Below, piece by piece: positions 1-7,649 of a stretch of DNA of 11,934 nucleotides. Numbering within the stretch: position 1 is the first letter of the stretch; each line of letters opens with the position of its first letter. The stretch is from Pavlovales sp. CCMP2436. Its lineage: Eukaryota > Haptophyta > Pavlovophyceae > Pavlovales. Under the pieces are notes generated by a model. That model searched no databases, was not told the DNA's origin, and saw only the letters and a program-made list of their open reading frames with translations. The translations under genes were made by a program, and so were the position numbers. The stretch is taken from contig MU631483.1 in assembly GCA_026770615.1 (NCBI GenBank), positions 165,269-177,202 of the forward strand, read 5' to 3'.

Positions 1-140
1 CCGTGGTCCGGGGCGGCGAATCCGTACTGCAAGACTTAGTGGCGTACCGTACGGGTTGAAATATTTTTGAACAGATGGATGTTTTAAAAGCCGCCATCGC
101 TCCACCCCCTTCGGCGCCCCCCTCTGACCGACCCGGCGCG

Positions 141-272
141 ATGACGACGGTCCACCAGTGCGATGAGCCGGGGTGCGAGTACAAGACGCCGACCGGGGTG
201 CGCCACAAGCGCGGCCAGCGTGCGGAGGCTCCCGGTACTTTACCGGACCTCGTTCTTGGTCGGGCGCCGTGA
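141..272 (+). pseudogene. Possible C2H2 zinc-finger fragment
   Basis: A short reading frame encodes a segment beginning MTTVHQCDEPGCEYKTPTG, followed by a histidine and basic residues. The C-x4-C pair in CDEPGCEY resembles the first half of C2H2 fingers that are common in repetitive algal zinc-finger proteins. The second half is abnormal: only nine residues separate the second cysteine from the first histidine, where about twelve are usual, and no properly spaced second histidine follows. No neighbouring finger is visible. It is best read as a decayed or chance fragment. Confidence 0.2.
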
Positions 273-518
273 CGGGCAGGCCCGTGGCCCATGAGAGAAG
301 GGGGCAGGCGGGGGACGGGGGCGTCGGGCCTTGGCGGCAAAAAAACCGTTCCGAATCGGTCCGAGTCGGCGAATCCACACTGGGCGTGGGTTTCCATATT
401 TGGATTTCTGCGTGTAAATCCAGGGCGTGAGGTCAAGTCGGCGAGGGTCGGGGAGGGGCGCGCCATCTGGTGAGCGCATTTTTTAATACTCTAGAGCTGC
501 GGGCGCTATTTTTAAAAT
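273..518. other. Intergenic stretch without a recognisable gene
   Basis: I find no convincing gene here. One small pattern is visible: the string CGGCGAATCC with similar flanks occurs at 14-23 and again at 367-376, suggesting a weak direct repeat about 350 bp apart. Open frames on both strands overlap each other and have low-information, arginine- and proline-rich translations typical of GC-rich non-coding DNA. Confidence 0.3.
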
Positions 519-552
519 TTAGATTAAATTCAGAAGAATCAACTGAGATGCA

Positions 553-860
553 CCATACGGCTGCAGTGTGCCGCTCAGATGGCTTATTCGTATATCGGCG
601 ACGCAGCTCAGATGGCTCCCTCGCGTCGTCGTACATCTGCGTCGACTTGTCGCTGCCGGCGAGCACGGCGCGCAATTTCTCACATTCTCCTCGCGAACAC
701 GTGCGGTGATCGCATCGAGGGCGCCGGCCTTGTTGTGCGCGTTCCGCAGCGCGCGATCGGTGTCTTCCAGCGACGTACAGATTGCGCGCATCGCGGTGCG
801 CGCCGCATGCTGCCACTCGCAGTCAGCAGCCACTGCGCAACAGCCACGAGTGCACCCGGG
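553..860 (-). pseudogene. Frameshifted helical (coiled-coil-like) ORF fragment
   Basis: Two minus-strand frames join into a plausible charged, helix-rich protein. The first, near 833-690, contains ARTAMRAICTSLEDTDRALR. The second, about 690-553, contains ECEKLRAVLAGSDKS. The break near 683-690 is explained by loss of one base next to the GAGGAG stretch. Further upstream the likely frame shifts again, towards LVAVAQWLL. The heptad-like spacing and balanced acidic and basic residues suggest a coiled coil. I do not recognise a family. No start codon or full domain is evident, and it ends about 80 bp before TIR element copy A. Confidence 0.3.
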
Positions 861-940
861 GTCTCGCTCTGGACGCGAGGACCGCGACTTGTGGGCGAGA
901 CTTTTATTGCCCTCGCAGCGTTGACTTGACCCGCCAGGAT

Positions 941-1258
941 GGTGGGGGTTGGTGGGGGTTGGTGGGGGTTGGAATCAACACCCACTCCCACCATTCGTTC
1001 GTGTACTGAGAGGCCTACTGCGGACCCCTCATTTTGGTGGGGGGTGAAGGATTTCGCCAAAAAAGTTTTTCATTGGGGCGATCCCGTCCCGCTGGATATG
1101 GTGTCACAGTTGTGACTAACAGATTGAAAAAAATAATCTTAAATCTTTTTAGAGAGAAATCCTTCATCCCCCACCAAAAATGAGGGGTCCGCAGTAAGCC
1201 TTTCAGTATGCAAACGAATGGTGGGGGTTGCTTTTCAACCCCCACCAACCCCCACCAT
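941..1258 (+). mobile_element. Non-autonomous TIR element, copy A (MITE-like)
   Basis: This copy is bounded by inverted repeats of about 100-113 bp (941-1053 and about 1157-1256). Both arms carry GGTGGGGGTT-type 10-mers at the outer end, then a segment containing CTGAGAGGCCTACTGCGGAC and TTTTGGTGGGG..GAAGGATTT (the left arm matches the reverse complement of the right). The roughly 100-bp centre carries the core from CGATCCCGTCCCGCTGGATA to the 14-bp dyad GTCACAGTTGTGAC at 1103-1116. No coding capacity is present. The left 10-mer array has three units. The subterminal hairpin on this side is degenerate (CAACACCCACTCCCACC). Orientation is the same as copy C. The sequence just outside the right end (TTACTTAAT.AATTACAA) recurs beside copies B and C. 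Confidence 0.85.
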
Positions 1259-1264
1259 ATTTTA

Positions 1265-1970
1265 CTTAATGAATTACAACAACAAAAATACAGGCGTTAT
1301 CAGCGAAGTGGGTATGGCTGTCCTACTCTCCACCCTCAGCCTGCGCGTGGGCGACCAACTGGAGCTAACGTTCGGCTGTCCTACCCTCGACCGCTCATCG
1401 CCGCCACGCTCACGGTCGAGGGAATCATACCACGGGCGTGCGGCTGCCCATCTTTAGCTTCTCGAAGGACTATGGCCACTCAGTCGGTCGGCGGAACAGC
1501 CGTGCAAGTAAGCAACAGCCGCGAGGCTTACGGGCAAAGGCTTACGCGTGCGCCCGTTGTCCACGCGCTTACACTACTACCGAGAGCGCATGCAACCAAC
1601 GCTATCTCTCGCGCCTATTGCTGTTTAGTGCTGCGTCATTGGCGGTGACTCAAACCAGCGTGCAGTCATTAATACTCCAGTAGATAGGATGGGGTTGGTA
1701 AGGGTGTCGGGTGCCTCAGCCATAGGGGCTGGGCGGGCGCAACCGCAAAATTAATTGGCAGTTGCCCCGGATTCGGACCAATCCGGATTCGGATTAGGAC
1801 TCTGTCATGTTGTTACACTGACACAATCGTTCTCGCCCTACACCTACATATTACTCCCCGACGCAAAACGTTGGTTCCATTGGGTACACACTACGCTCCA
1901 TGGGCAGCTTGCCCTCTGCGGGGGACGTGCGAAAACCATAACTATCGCTATCCATTCGCTCGAATAATAA
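1265..1970. other. Region without a supported gene
   Basis: Open frames cross this stretch on both strands, but none has a recognisable motif or consistent composition. Small repeats are visible: GGCTGTCCTAC occurs near 1316 and 1375, and CCGGATTCGGA occurs twice with a 16-bp period at 1767-1793. The first 30 bases resemble the sequence that also flanks the other TIR element copies. I see no RNA gene. Confidence 0.4.
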
Positions 1971-1973
1971 CCA

Positions 1974-2180
1974 GCAATCCCCACCATATCTACTTAATAA
2001 ATTACAATTCAAAAAAACAGGCGTTGTGTGCACCCCCCACCCCCTCCTGTTCGGCGTGACGTTCTGGCGGTGGTCCGCAAGAAGGCGTGACGCCGGGCAG
2101 CGGGGCAGGAGGGGATGGCGGGGGCGGCACTCATCGCCTGTTAATATAAAACTCTGTAATTTATTACGTAAAATGGTGGG
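1974..2180. repeat. Imperfect inverted repeat built from TIR element flanks
   Basis: The left arm runs from CCCCACCATATCTACTTAAT through ACAGGCG to the C-rich tract CCCCACCCCCTCCTG and GGCGTGACG. The right arm (about 2081-2180) is its diverged reverse complement, ending in the start of copy B. The arms meet around 2065-2080. Each arm carries the same AT-rich block (TAATAAATTACA) that lies outside the 3' end of copies A and C. The segment therefore looks like two element ends fused head to head. No gene is present. Confidence 0.65.
2066..2132 (+). repeat. Direct repeat flanking copy B, left member
   Basis: This block includes CCGCAAGAAGGCGTGACGCC followed by GGGCAG, a G-rich stretch and GGCGGCACTCA. 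It recurs in the same orientation at 2506-2563 on the other side of copy B, with a shorter G-rich segment. It is far longer than a target-site duplication, so it points to a rearrangement or a nested insertion rather than a simple transposition scar. Confidence 0.7.
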
Positions 2181-2496
2181 GGTTAGTGGGGGTTGGTGGG
2201 GGTTGAAAAGCAACCCCCACCATTCGTTCGCGTACTAAAAGGCCTACTGCGGACCCCTCATTTTGGTGGGGGATGAAGGATTTCTCTCAAAAAAAGTGTT
2301 GAGATTTTTTTTCTTCATTCTGTTAGTCACAACTGTGACCCCGTATCCAGCGGGACGGGATCGCCCGCGGAAATACTTTTTGGATGAAAATCCTTCATCC
2401 CCCACCAAAATGAGGGGTCCACAGTAGGCCTCTCAGTATGCGAAAGAATGGTGGGGGTTGCTTTTCAACCCCCACCAACCCCCACCAACCCCCACC
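2175..2496 (-). mobile_element. Non-autonomous TIR element, copy B (inverted)
   Basis: This is the same element as copies A and C but in the opposite orientation: the core reads as TATCCAGCGGGACGGGATCG and the dyad GTCACAACTGTGAC lies at 2326-2339. The inverted repeats span about 2175-2283 and 2389-2496. Both ends carry multiple GGTGGGGGTT-type units and an AAGCAACCCCCACC segment that pairs with the adjacent 10-mer to give a small hairpin with a GAAAAG-type loop. No coding capacity is visible. Reading it reversed, the base string AGGATGGTGGGGGTT at its 5' end matches the 5' ends of A and C, which helps define the element boundary. Confidence 0.85.
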
Positions 2497-2505
2497 ATCC
2501 TCTAA

Positions 2506-2563
2506 GGCGGTGGGCCGCAAGAAGGCGTGACGCCGGGCAGGAGGGGGAGGGAGGGCGGCACTC
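2506..2563 (+). repeat. Direct repeat flanking copy B, right member
   Basis: This is the second copy of the GCAAGAAGGCGTGACGCCGG block and trailing GGGCGGCACTCA. It differs from the left member by one substitution in the first 30 bases and a shorter G-rich centre. Confidence 0.7.
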
Positions 2564-2678
2564 ACAAGCTGGCCTCAAAGCCGAACTCCAGTATGATGAA
2601 GTTGATCAGCCCCGTACAGACACGTCCTTGCGCAGGGCTGAACGGAAATGCAAATTTTATCTGGACAATCATTTTCTG

Positions 2679-2820
2679 GAAGACAGCCTGAGGACAGTCA
2701 CGAAGACAGTCTGAGGACAGACACAGGACACACATGAGAAGACAGACTTATGACAGAGTCAAGACTTGGTTCAAGACAGTCAAGACAGAGTCCAAGACAG
2801 AATCAAGACAGGGACAGGAC
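2679..2820 (+). repeat. Degenerate short tandem repeat, AAGACAG family
   Basis: Units of 7-14 bases around the core AAGACAG or AGGACAG recur more than ten times. The repeat is irregular and AG-rich on the plus strand. It creates long open frames by itself, so those frames are not evidence for a gene. Confidence 0.75.
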
Positions 2821-3274
2821 CACCAACTCGACTGTGCCGAGGATCAAGTCGGCGAGCTGAACGCCGGCAAGCAGAACAAAGAGGAGGAGGGCGGAAGCAG
2901 CCTGGGCCAAGAGGAGGCCAGCGAGCCGCATCGTTTGTCCACAGCGCCAGAGCCACACGTCGTACGCGAATCTTATTTCAAAGGTTCTCGCGTACCACAT
3001 CTTGCAACGCGCCGCCTACTCCTGCGTCTGTTACCCTGTAATTTAGTCCGACTAAAGTTTGTTGATTTTGTTTTTGTAGCCAGACCGTTGAATTTTTCTA
3101 AATTATCCAGAGCTTCGGCACAGCAGCGCGCGCAAACGACGCGCGCTCACTCGAGAGCGGCGCTACAGGCGGCGGCCTTGGCGGGTTTCGAGGTCGATTG
3201 GAAAATCCTTCGTGTCTCCAGCGCGGACCGTAAAGTTGGGAGCGCGCATGCGGACACATACACGCGCGCTGCGA
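2821..3274. other. Region with only a weak ORF
   Basis: A plus-strand frame (from 2734, ending 3306) contains an acidic patch with NKEEEGG and EEASEPH between about 2875 and 2930. Its upstream part is the tandem repeat and its downstream part has no constrained composition. The reverse strand of the same patch gives a hydrophobic translation, the expected shadow of an acidic frame. I cannot tell whether a decayed exon is present. Confidence 0.3.
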
Positions 3275-3291
3275 TTTTTTTTTTTTTTTTT
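3275..3291 (-). repeat. 17-bp oligo-T tract (oligo-A on the minus strand)
   Basis: Seventeen consecutive T residues on the plus strand read as A17 on the minus strand, 56 bp downstream of the stop codon of the polymerase-helicase gene. The position is that expected for a poly(A) tail copied back into DNA, but a simple homopolymer is equally possible. I found no AATAAA signal in the 56 bp. Confidence 0.8.
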
Positions 3292-3347
3292 ACCGCTCTT
3301 CACTAGCCAAGACCCGTATAGCCGGAGCACTTGCAGCGCCGCGTCTC

Positions 3348-5777
3348 CTACTCGTCGTCGACGCGGGCGAAGCCGTACCACGTCTTGGTGTGTGCGCGGC
3401 CCTCCATCATCCTGGGCAAGCAGTCGAGCCCGCCGTTGAAGCGCTGCGACATGAACCACCCTAAGCTTATGTCGTTCTTCCATTGCAGCTCGCCTGTGCC
3501 CGCAGCCACCTTCATCTCGTTAAACATCTCCTTCACGGACCGGCCCTCTTGGGCAGCTGAAGCATCCACCCTCCAGTACGCGTCGAATGCACCAGCAGGC
3601 GTGCTCGAGGAGCATTGCGAAATGTACTCCTTTTTGCCGTCATAGCGGGCGTCGAGCATAGCGTACTGCCCCTTGCGCTTGCAGTAGTGTGCATACAAAG
3701 CTGCGACGAATGCTGCGAGGTAGCGTGGGTCGGTGTCGAAGAGCCCCTGCACGTACTGCTCATCCTCGAATGCCGCGTAGATTTTGACATGCGCCTTCTG
3801 GCCGTACGCAGCCTTGGCTTGCTCGGCCGGGCGCACGAATTTGGACGGCATGCGCACGGCGATAATCCTGTCGGAGAGCGCCTCGTCAAACGGCTTGAAA
3901 TCGAGGCGGCTGTTCGTCAGCAGCACAACGAGTCCGCAGAACTTGGTTTCGATCTCGTGGCCGTACTTTTTCGAGCAGCAGATCGAGACACCGTTGCCTC
4001 CACTCAGGTCTTTGTAGGCGTTGCCGTCCAGGATGCCGTCGACCTCCTCGGTGACGACGATCGCGGCCCCCTTTGCGCGCTCCCACGACTCGTTGTTGCC
4101 GCTGAGCCCCCGCCCGCCTACGGCGAGCGCCTCGGCCTGACGACGAGTGCCGGGGCGGCCTTCCGCAGCAGCGAGAAGGAAAGCGATTTGCCCTCGGCAC
4201 CGCGCCATTCAGCGCGATGAACTCGCGGCGCTTGTGCTTGCGCTCAAAGAATGCAGCGCAGACGCGGTCGAGTACGGTGTCGCGAATGGGCCCAAAGATG
4301 GACTCGATCAAAGAGACTACGTTCTTCGCGATGCACTGCAGCTCGGTCTCGCCCGCGCCAGGCGGATCGAAGCACTTGCGTAGCTGCACATGGCTTGTGT
4401 TGATCGCGTAGGTCGGCGGCATCCATTTGCGCTCCTGGTCGCACATGTAGTGCCTGGCCCACTGCAGAAGCTCTTGGTATACGTGCGGTGCAGGGATCGG
4501 CCATTGCAGCACCGCGTTGCTCCAGATGCGCTGCTCGGGCGAGATGGCCGCGTGCGAGCCCGTCTCGAGGTCGAGCATCTGCCCGTGCGAGAAGGGCATT
4601 GAGTGCGGGGAATAGCGCAGCATGTAGCCGCTGGCGAAGACCGTCCCCGGCACCGTCAAGGGCGCATCCTTGGTGGCAAAGTCGGCAAGCTCGTCATAGA
4701 GCCGCGTATTCCTGGGGTCGAAGCCGAGCTTGAGGCCGTACCTGTCCTTGCTCCATGTACCGTCGGCCGTGTCGCGCACTACGAGGACGCGCTCCTCGTC
4801 TGACGGAGAAACGACAAACCACGGCCGATCGAAGCACTGTGCCACCAGGTCGACAATAGCGGCTGCCTTTGTCGGCGGCGGGTGCTCGTCCTCTGCGAAG
4901 AGCGCGTCTGCGGCCATGGCTGCCTCCACGGTGAGGCAATACCCGCCAGTCGCAGGGTCGAGCGGCGGCTCAAACTGCTTGACGCGCGCCACGAGCCCCA
5001 GGCCGAGCTTGTGCTTTACCGCCGCACTGGCCTCGATGGCGATCGCAGCGAGGTATAGCGGACGCCTGTCGATGTCGTGCTTGAGCTGGTGCGTGCCATC
5101 GTAGATGCGGCCGACGCAGAGCGAACCCGCGCGCTCAAAGGTCTCGACTACCACGGAGAGCGCGCAGTCCTCCAGCGTGTCCACGGCTGTGCGGCGCACT
5201 TCTTCCATGGAGGCGCACTCGCCGAGGACCGCGCGGGTCTGCGCCGAGAGCTCGCTCGCAAAGAGGGCACGGTCGAGCGAGCGCATCTCCAAGCGCAGCG
5301 CGTGCAGGCTGCTGTGCCACGTGCCATGTCCTGCAAGTAGCCGTTCATCACCTTTGAGACCATCTCCTTGTGGCAGCAGGCGCGCTCGAGCCAGGTGTCA
5401 CGGTCGTGCACGATTGCCTCGAGCTCTGGCGCCTCGATGTCCACGACCTGGCAGGAAGCCAGGCAGATCGTCGGCGCGCTCCATTCGAAAGTAACGTCCT
5501 CCACGGCCTCGTGGCAGAGCAGCGCGCGCAGTCCCCTCGGCAAGTGCTGCACCGAAGCGCCCTTTGCATAGAAGCGCCCAAGGCCGCGGACACGGTACCC
5601 GTGCGCGTAGTAGAAGGCACTCGCATCCCGCTCGGAACTCGACAATATCTCGAGCAAATGGAGCACGGGCGGCTTGAGCTTGCGCGCGGCCTTCAGCATC
5701 TTGCCCAACTCATAAACGTCGATGTACTCGCGCTGTGTCTCGTTCGCAGGCGGCCTGTGCGTCTGCAGAGCAAGCAT
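3348..5777 (-). pseudogene. TV-Pol-like polymerase fused to superfamily 3 helicase, three frameshifts
   Basis: This is a replication protein of the kind encoded by virophages, polinton-like viruses and related transposons, in which a polymerase domain distantly related to family A is fused to an S3 (D5/P4-like) helicase. The start used is the ATG at 5777; an in-frame stop lies about 95 bp upstream. The repaired length is about 810 residues. N-terminal part: GRFYAKGASVQHLPR (residues 67-81), a degenerate motif A (DVTFEWSAP, about 94-102), KVMNGY, and a C-like motif IYDG (about 225-228). C-terminal part: Walker A GAEGKS (bases 4184-4201), Walker B region AAIVVTEEVDG, the K-DLSGGN motif, sensor LLTNS and DRI. 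Frame breaks lie near 5310-5325, 4201-4204 and 4133-4145; each fits loss of one base. Helicase assignment is firm; TV-Pol assignment is by motif memory and weaker. The gene is intronless. TIR copies B and C flank it about 850 and 1,870 bp away. Confidence 0.8.
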
Positions 5778-6060
5778 GATCTTGGCGAGGTCGACCTGCC
5801 CGCCATCCGTACGGGCGCGCGTGTTCTTCTCGGCGGAGTTGTCAGCATACCGAGTCCTTTATCCTGGTAAACCCTATAAAACTGCGGAGCTTTTGGGGAG
5901 ACCCAGCTCGCAACCGATGTATATGTTGGCGGCCGCCGCCGCGGTACAGAAAAAGAAAAAAAAATACATATAACCATGCAGGCTAAAATACCACCCCAAA
6001 AACAATAAAAATCAAAAAACAATCAAACTTAAATACAACTACTCAAAAAGTGTTAAAACT
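5778..6060. other. AT-rich 5' flank of the polymerase-helicase gene
   Basis: Composition changes sharply here. From about 5945 to 6035 the plus strand is very A-rich, with runs of A separated by single C or T, between GC-rich neighbours. For the minus-strand gene this is upstream, T-rich sequence and could hold its promoter, but no motif is distinctive. A plus-strand TATAAA at 5874-5879 points the wrong way for the gene. I see no supported ORF. Confidence 0.4.
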
Positions 6061-6100
6061 CAGTTTGGGTAAACTCGTCTTACTGTACCTCCCTGTCGCC

Positions 6101-6930
6101 CACGAGCTCGTGACGGGGGCCGCAGGCTCCCCTCACGCTCGCCGCGGCCGAGCACCGCCTTCCTCGCGCCGACGCGGGCGGGCACCACGACCTCGCGCCG
6201 CCGCGCGGCCCCCTCACGCTCGCCGCGGCCGAGCACCGCCTTCTTTGCACCGGCATCGCGAAGGGCACCACGAGCTCGGGCCGCCGCGGCCGAGCACCGT
6301 CTTCATCGCGCGGACGCGACCGAGCTCCGCCTTCCTCGCGCTGGCTTCGCGAAGGGCACCACGAGCTCGGGCCGCGGCCGAGCACCGCCTTCGTCGCGCC
6401 GACGCGGACGGGCACCACGAGCTCGCACCGCCGCGCGGCCCCCTCACGCTCGCCGCGGACAAGCACCGCCTTCCTCGCGCCGGCTTCGCGAAGGGTACCA
6501 CGAGCTCGGGCCGCCGCGGCCGAGCACCGTCTTCATCGCGCGGACGCGGCCGAGCTCCGCCTTACTCGCGCCGGCTTCGCGAAGGGCACCACGAGCTCGG
6601 GCCGGGGGCCGCAGGCCCCCCTCACGCTCGCCGCGGCCGAGCTCCACCTTCCCCGCGCTACCTTCATCGCGCGGACGCGGACAGGCACCGCCTTCATCGC
6701 GCGGACGTGGATGAGCTCTGGCCGAGAGCCGCGGACCAGCTCCGCCTTCCTCGCGCGGCCGCGCTGATCCCACCCCGCGCCACCTTCATCGCGCGGACGC
6801 GGACGGCCCCTGCCTTCATCGCGTGGACTCAGACGATCATCCGGGCGGGCACCACCTTCATCGCGCGGACGCGGACGGGCACCACCTTCATATCGCGGAC
6901 GCGGACGGGCAGCGGCTGCGAGCTTGAGTG
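6101..6930 (+). repeat. GC-rich tandem repeat with 230-bp higher-order period
   Basis: Units beginning CACGAGCTCG or a close variant start at 6101, 6186, 6269, 6360, 6416, 6499 and 6590, giving spacings of 85, 83, 91, 56, 83 and 91. The series 83-91-56 sums to 230, and the starts 6186/6416, 6269/6499 and 6360/6590 are each exactly 230 bp apart. Recurrent subunits include CGAGCACCGCCTTCCTCGCG and TTCATCGCGCGGACGCGG. From about 6660 onward the array changes to shorter units of about 30-40 bp ending in GGACGCGGACGGGCAC. All frames are open because the repeat is stop-poor, but unit lengths are not multiples of three, so I do not annotate a protein. Confidence 0.85.
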
Positions 6931-6999
6931 GTCCTTGTTTTGAGACGCTGCATCCTTTTAAAAACACGCAACCTCAGATACCGCACGCGCACCCGCGCG

Positions 7000-7052
7000 T
7001 GGTGGTGGTGATGATGATGATGAGGAGGAGGAGGAGGAGGAGGATGATGATG
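7000..7052 (+). repeat. Compound trinucleotide microsatellite
   Basis: Consecutive blocks of GGT or GTG, then GAT, then about eight GAG, then GAT units. On the minus strand this would encode a histidine-rich run, but no supported gene surrounds it. Confidence 0.9.
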
Positions 7053-7188
7053 ACACCCCCTCCCTCCCTCCGCGCCTCGCAGCCCCGCCACCCACGCAAC
7101 CCAAGCCCGTTTACCAGCCCCTGGGTCTGAAAGATCCCTCCTATTCATAACATGTGGTTTAGAAAAAAAATCGACCGCGCATTTGCAA

Positions 7189-7333
7189 CGCCTGACATGC
7201 TAAGAGACGATTGTGGACGGTGTGCCGCCAGGTCATGCTAAGCGACGGGTTTGGACCGCGCCTAGCATGTTAAAAATCTGATACGGGTTTCAAATGGGCC
7301 GCGCCTGACATACTAAGAGACGGTTGCGGTCGG
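7189..7333 (+). repeat. Four degenerate ~32-43 bp repeats
   Basis: Units with the pattern CGCCTGACATGCTAAGAGAC then a G/T-rich tail start near 7189, 7227, 7259 and 7302. The first and last are most alike. The last overlaps the 3' end of the CxxC ORF on the minus strand. Confidence 0.6.
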
Positions 7334-7649
7334 TACTCTGAGTATGCCCATCGCCTCCTGGGCCTGGGCAAGCGTCGCATGGCCGTTGCGCATTGCGTTG
7401 CCGACGAAGCGCGCGACGAATACGATATTGTCCTCCGTGTGCGCCAGCCCTTGGTTGCGCTTCACCGGCGTGGGCAGCAACTGGTCCGGGTCCGTCACGG
7501 GGCGGAAGGCATACCCCGTGACAGCGCACGCTGGGTTCTTGAGCATCACCCGTCCTGTCTCGCCACCGCACGTGTGGCACGTGTGCATCTTGCTCACACT
7601 GTTCTGTGCCCCAGAAAAATACAGCTCGACTCCGAAAGGCTTCGAGGAT
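7313..7649 (-). pseudogene. 5'-truncated ORF with CxxC motif, cut by TIR element copy C
   Basis: On the minus strand an open frame begins at the edge of copy C (about 7649) with KPFGVELYFSGAQNS, continues through MHTCHTCGGETGR and a later cysteine (NPAC), and ends at a TAG at 7313-7315. The C-x2-C plus downstream Cys resembles part of a zinc-binding knuckle. The tail (TEDNIVFVARFVGNAMRNG, then LAQAQEAMGIL) is helix-like and its composition looks like real coding sequence. The frame runs directly into the G-rich terminal repeats of copy C, so the amino-terminal part is missing. I do not recognise the family. The last residues lie in the degenerate repeat, so the native stop is uncertain. Confidence 0.45.

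Noticed and set aside
941..970. Interstitial telomere repeat
   Set aside because: GGTGGGGGTT is not a known algal telomere unit, and it always occurs as part of the TIR element ends.
3205..3222. GAAAATCCTTC resemblance to the TIR element arm
   Set aside because: Only about 11 bases match and none of the adjoining arm sequence is present.
2734..3306. 190-codon plus-strand ORF with an acidic patch
   Set aside because: The first third is the AAGACAG repeat and the last part runs through the oligo-T tract; there is no recognisable domain.
3615..4220. 201-codon plus-strand frame
   Set aside because: It is antisense to the S3 helicase motifs, which explain the codon pattern.
5873..5882. TATA box for the polymerase-helicase gene
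   Set aside because: TATAAA is on the plus strand, opposite to the gene; single occurrences in AT-rich DNA are uninformative.
6050..6943. Long open frames on both strands, up to 297 codons
   Set aside because: They arise from a stop-poor GC-rich tandem repeat whose unit lengths are not multiples of three; no frame is constrained.
7000..7052. Polyhistidine-coding exon on the minus strand
   Set aside because: It is a plain trinucleotide microsatellite with no supported gene around it.
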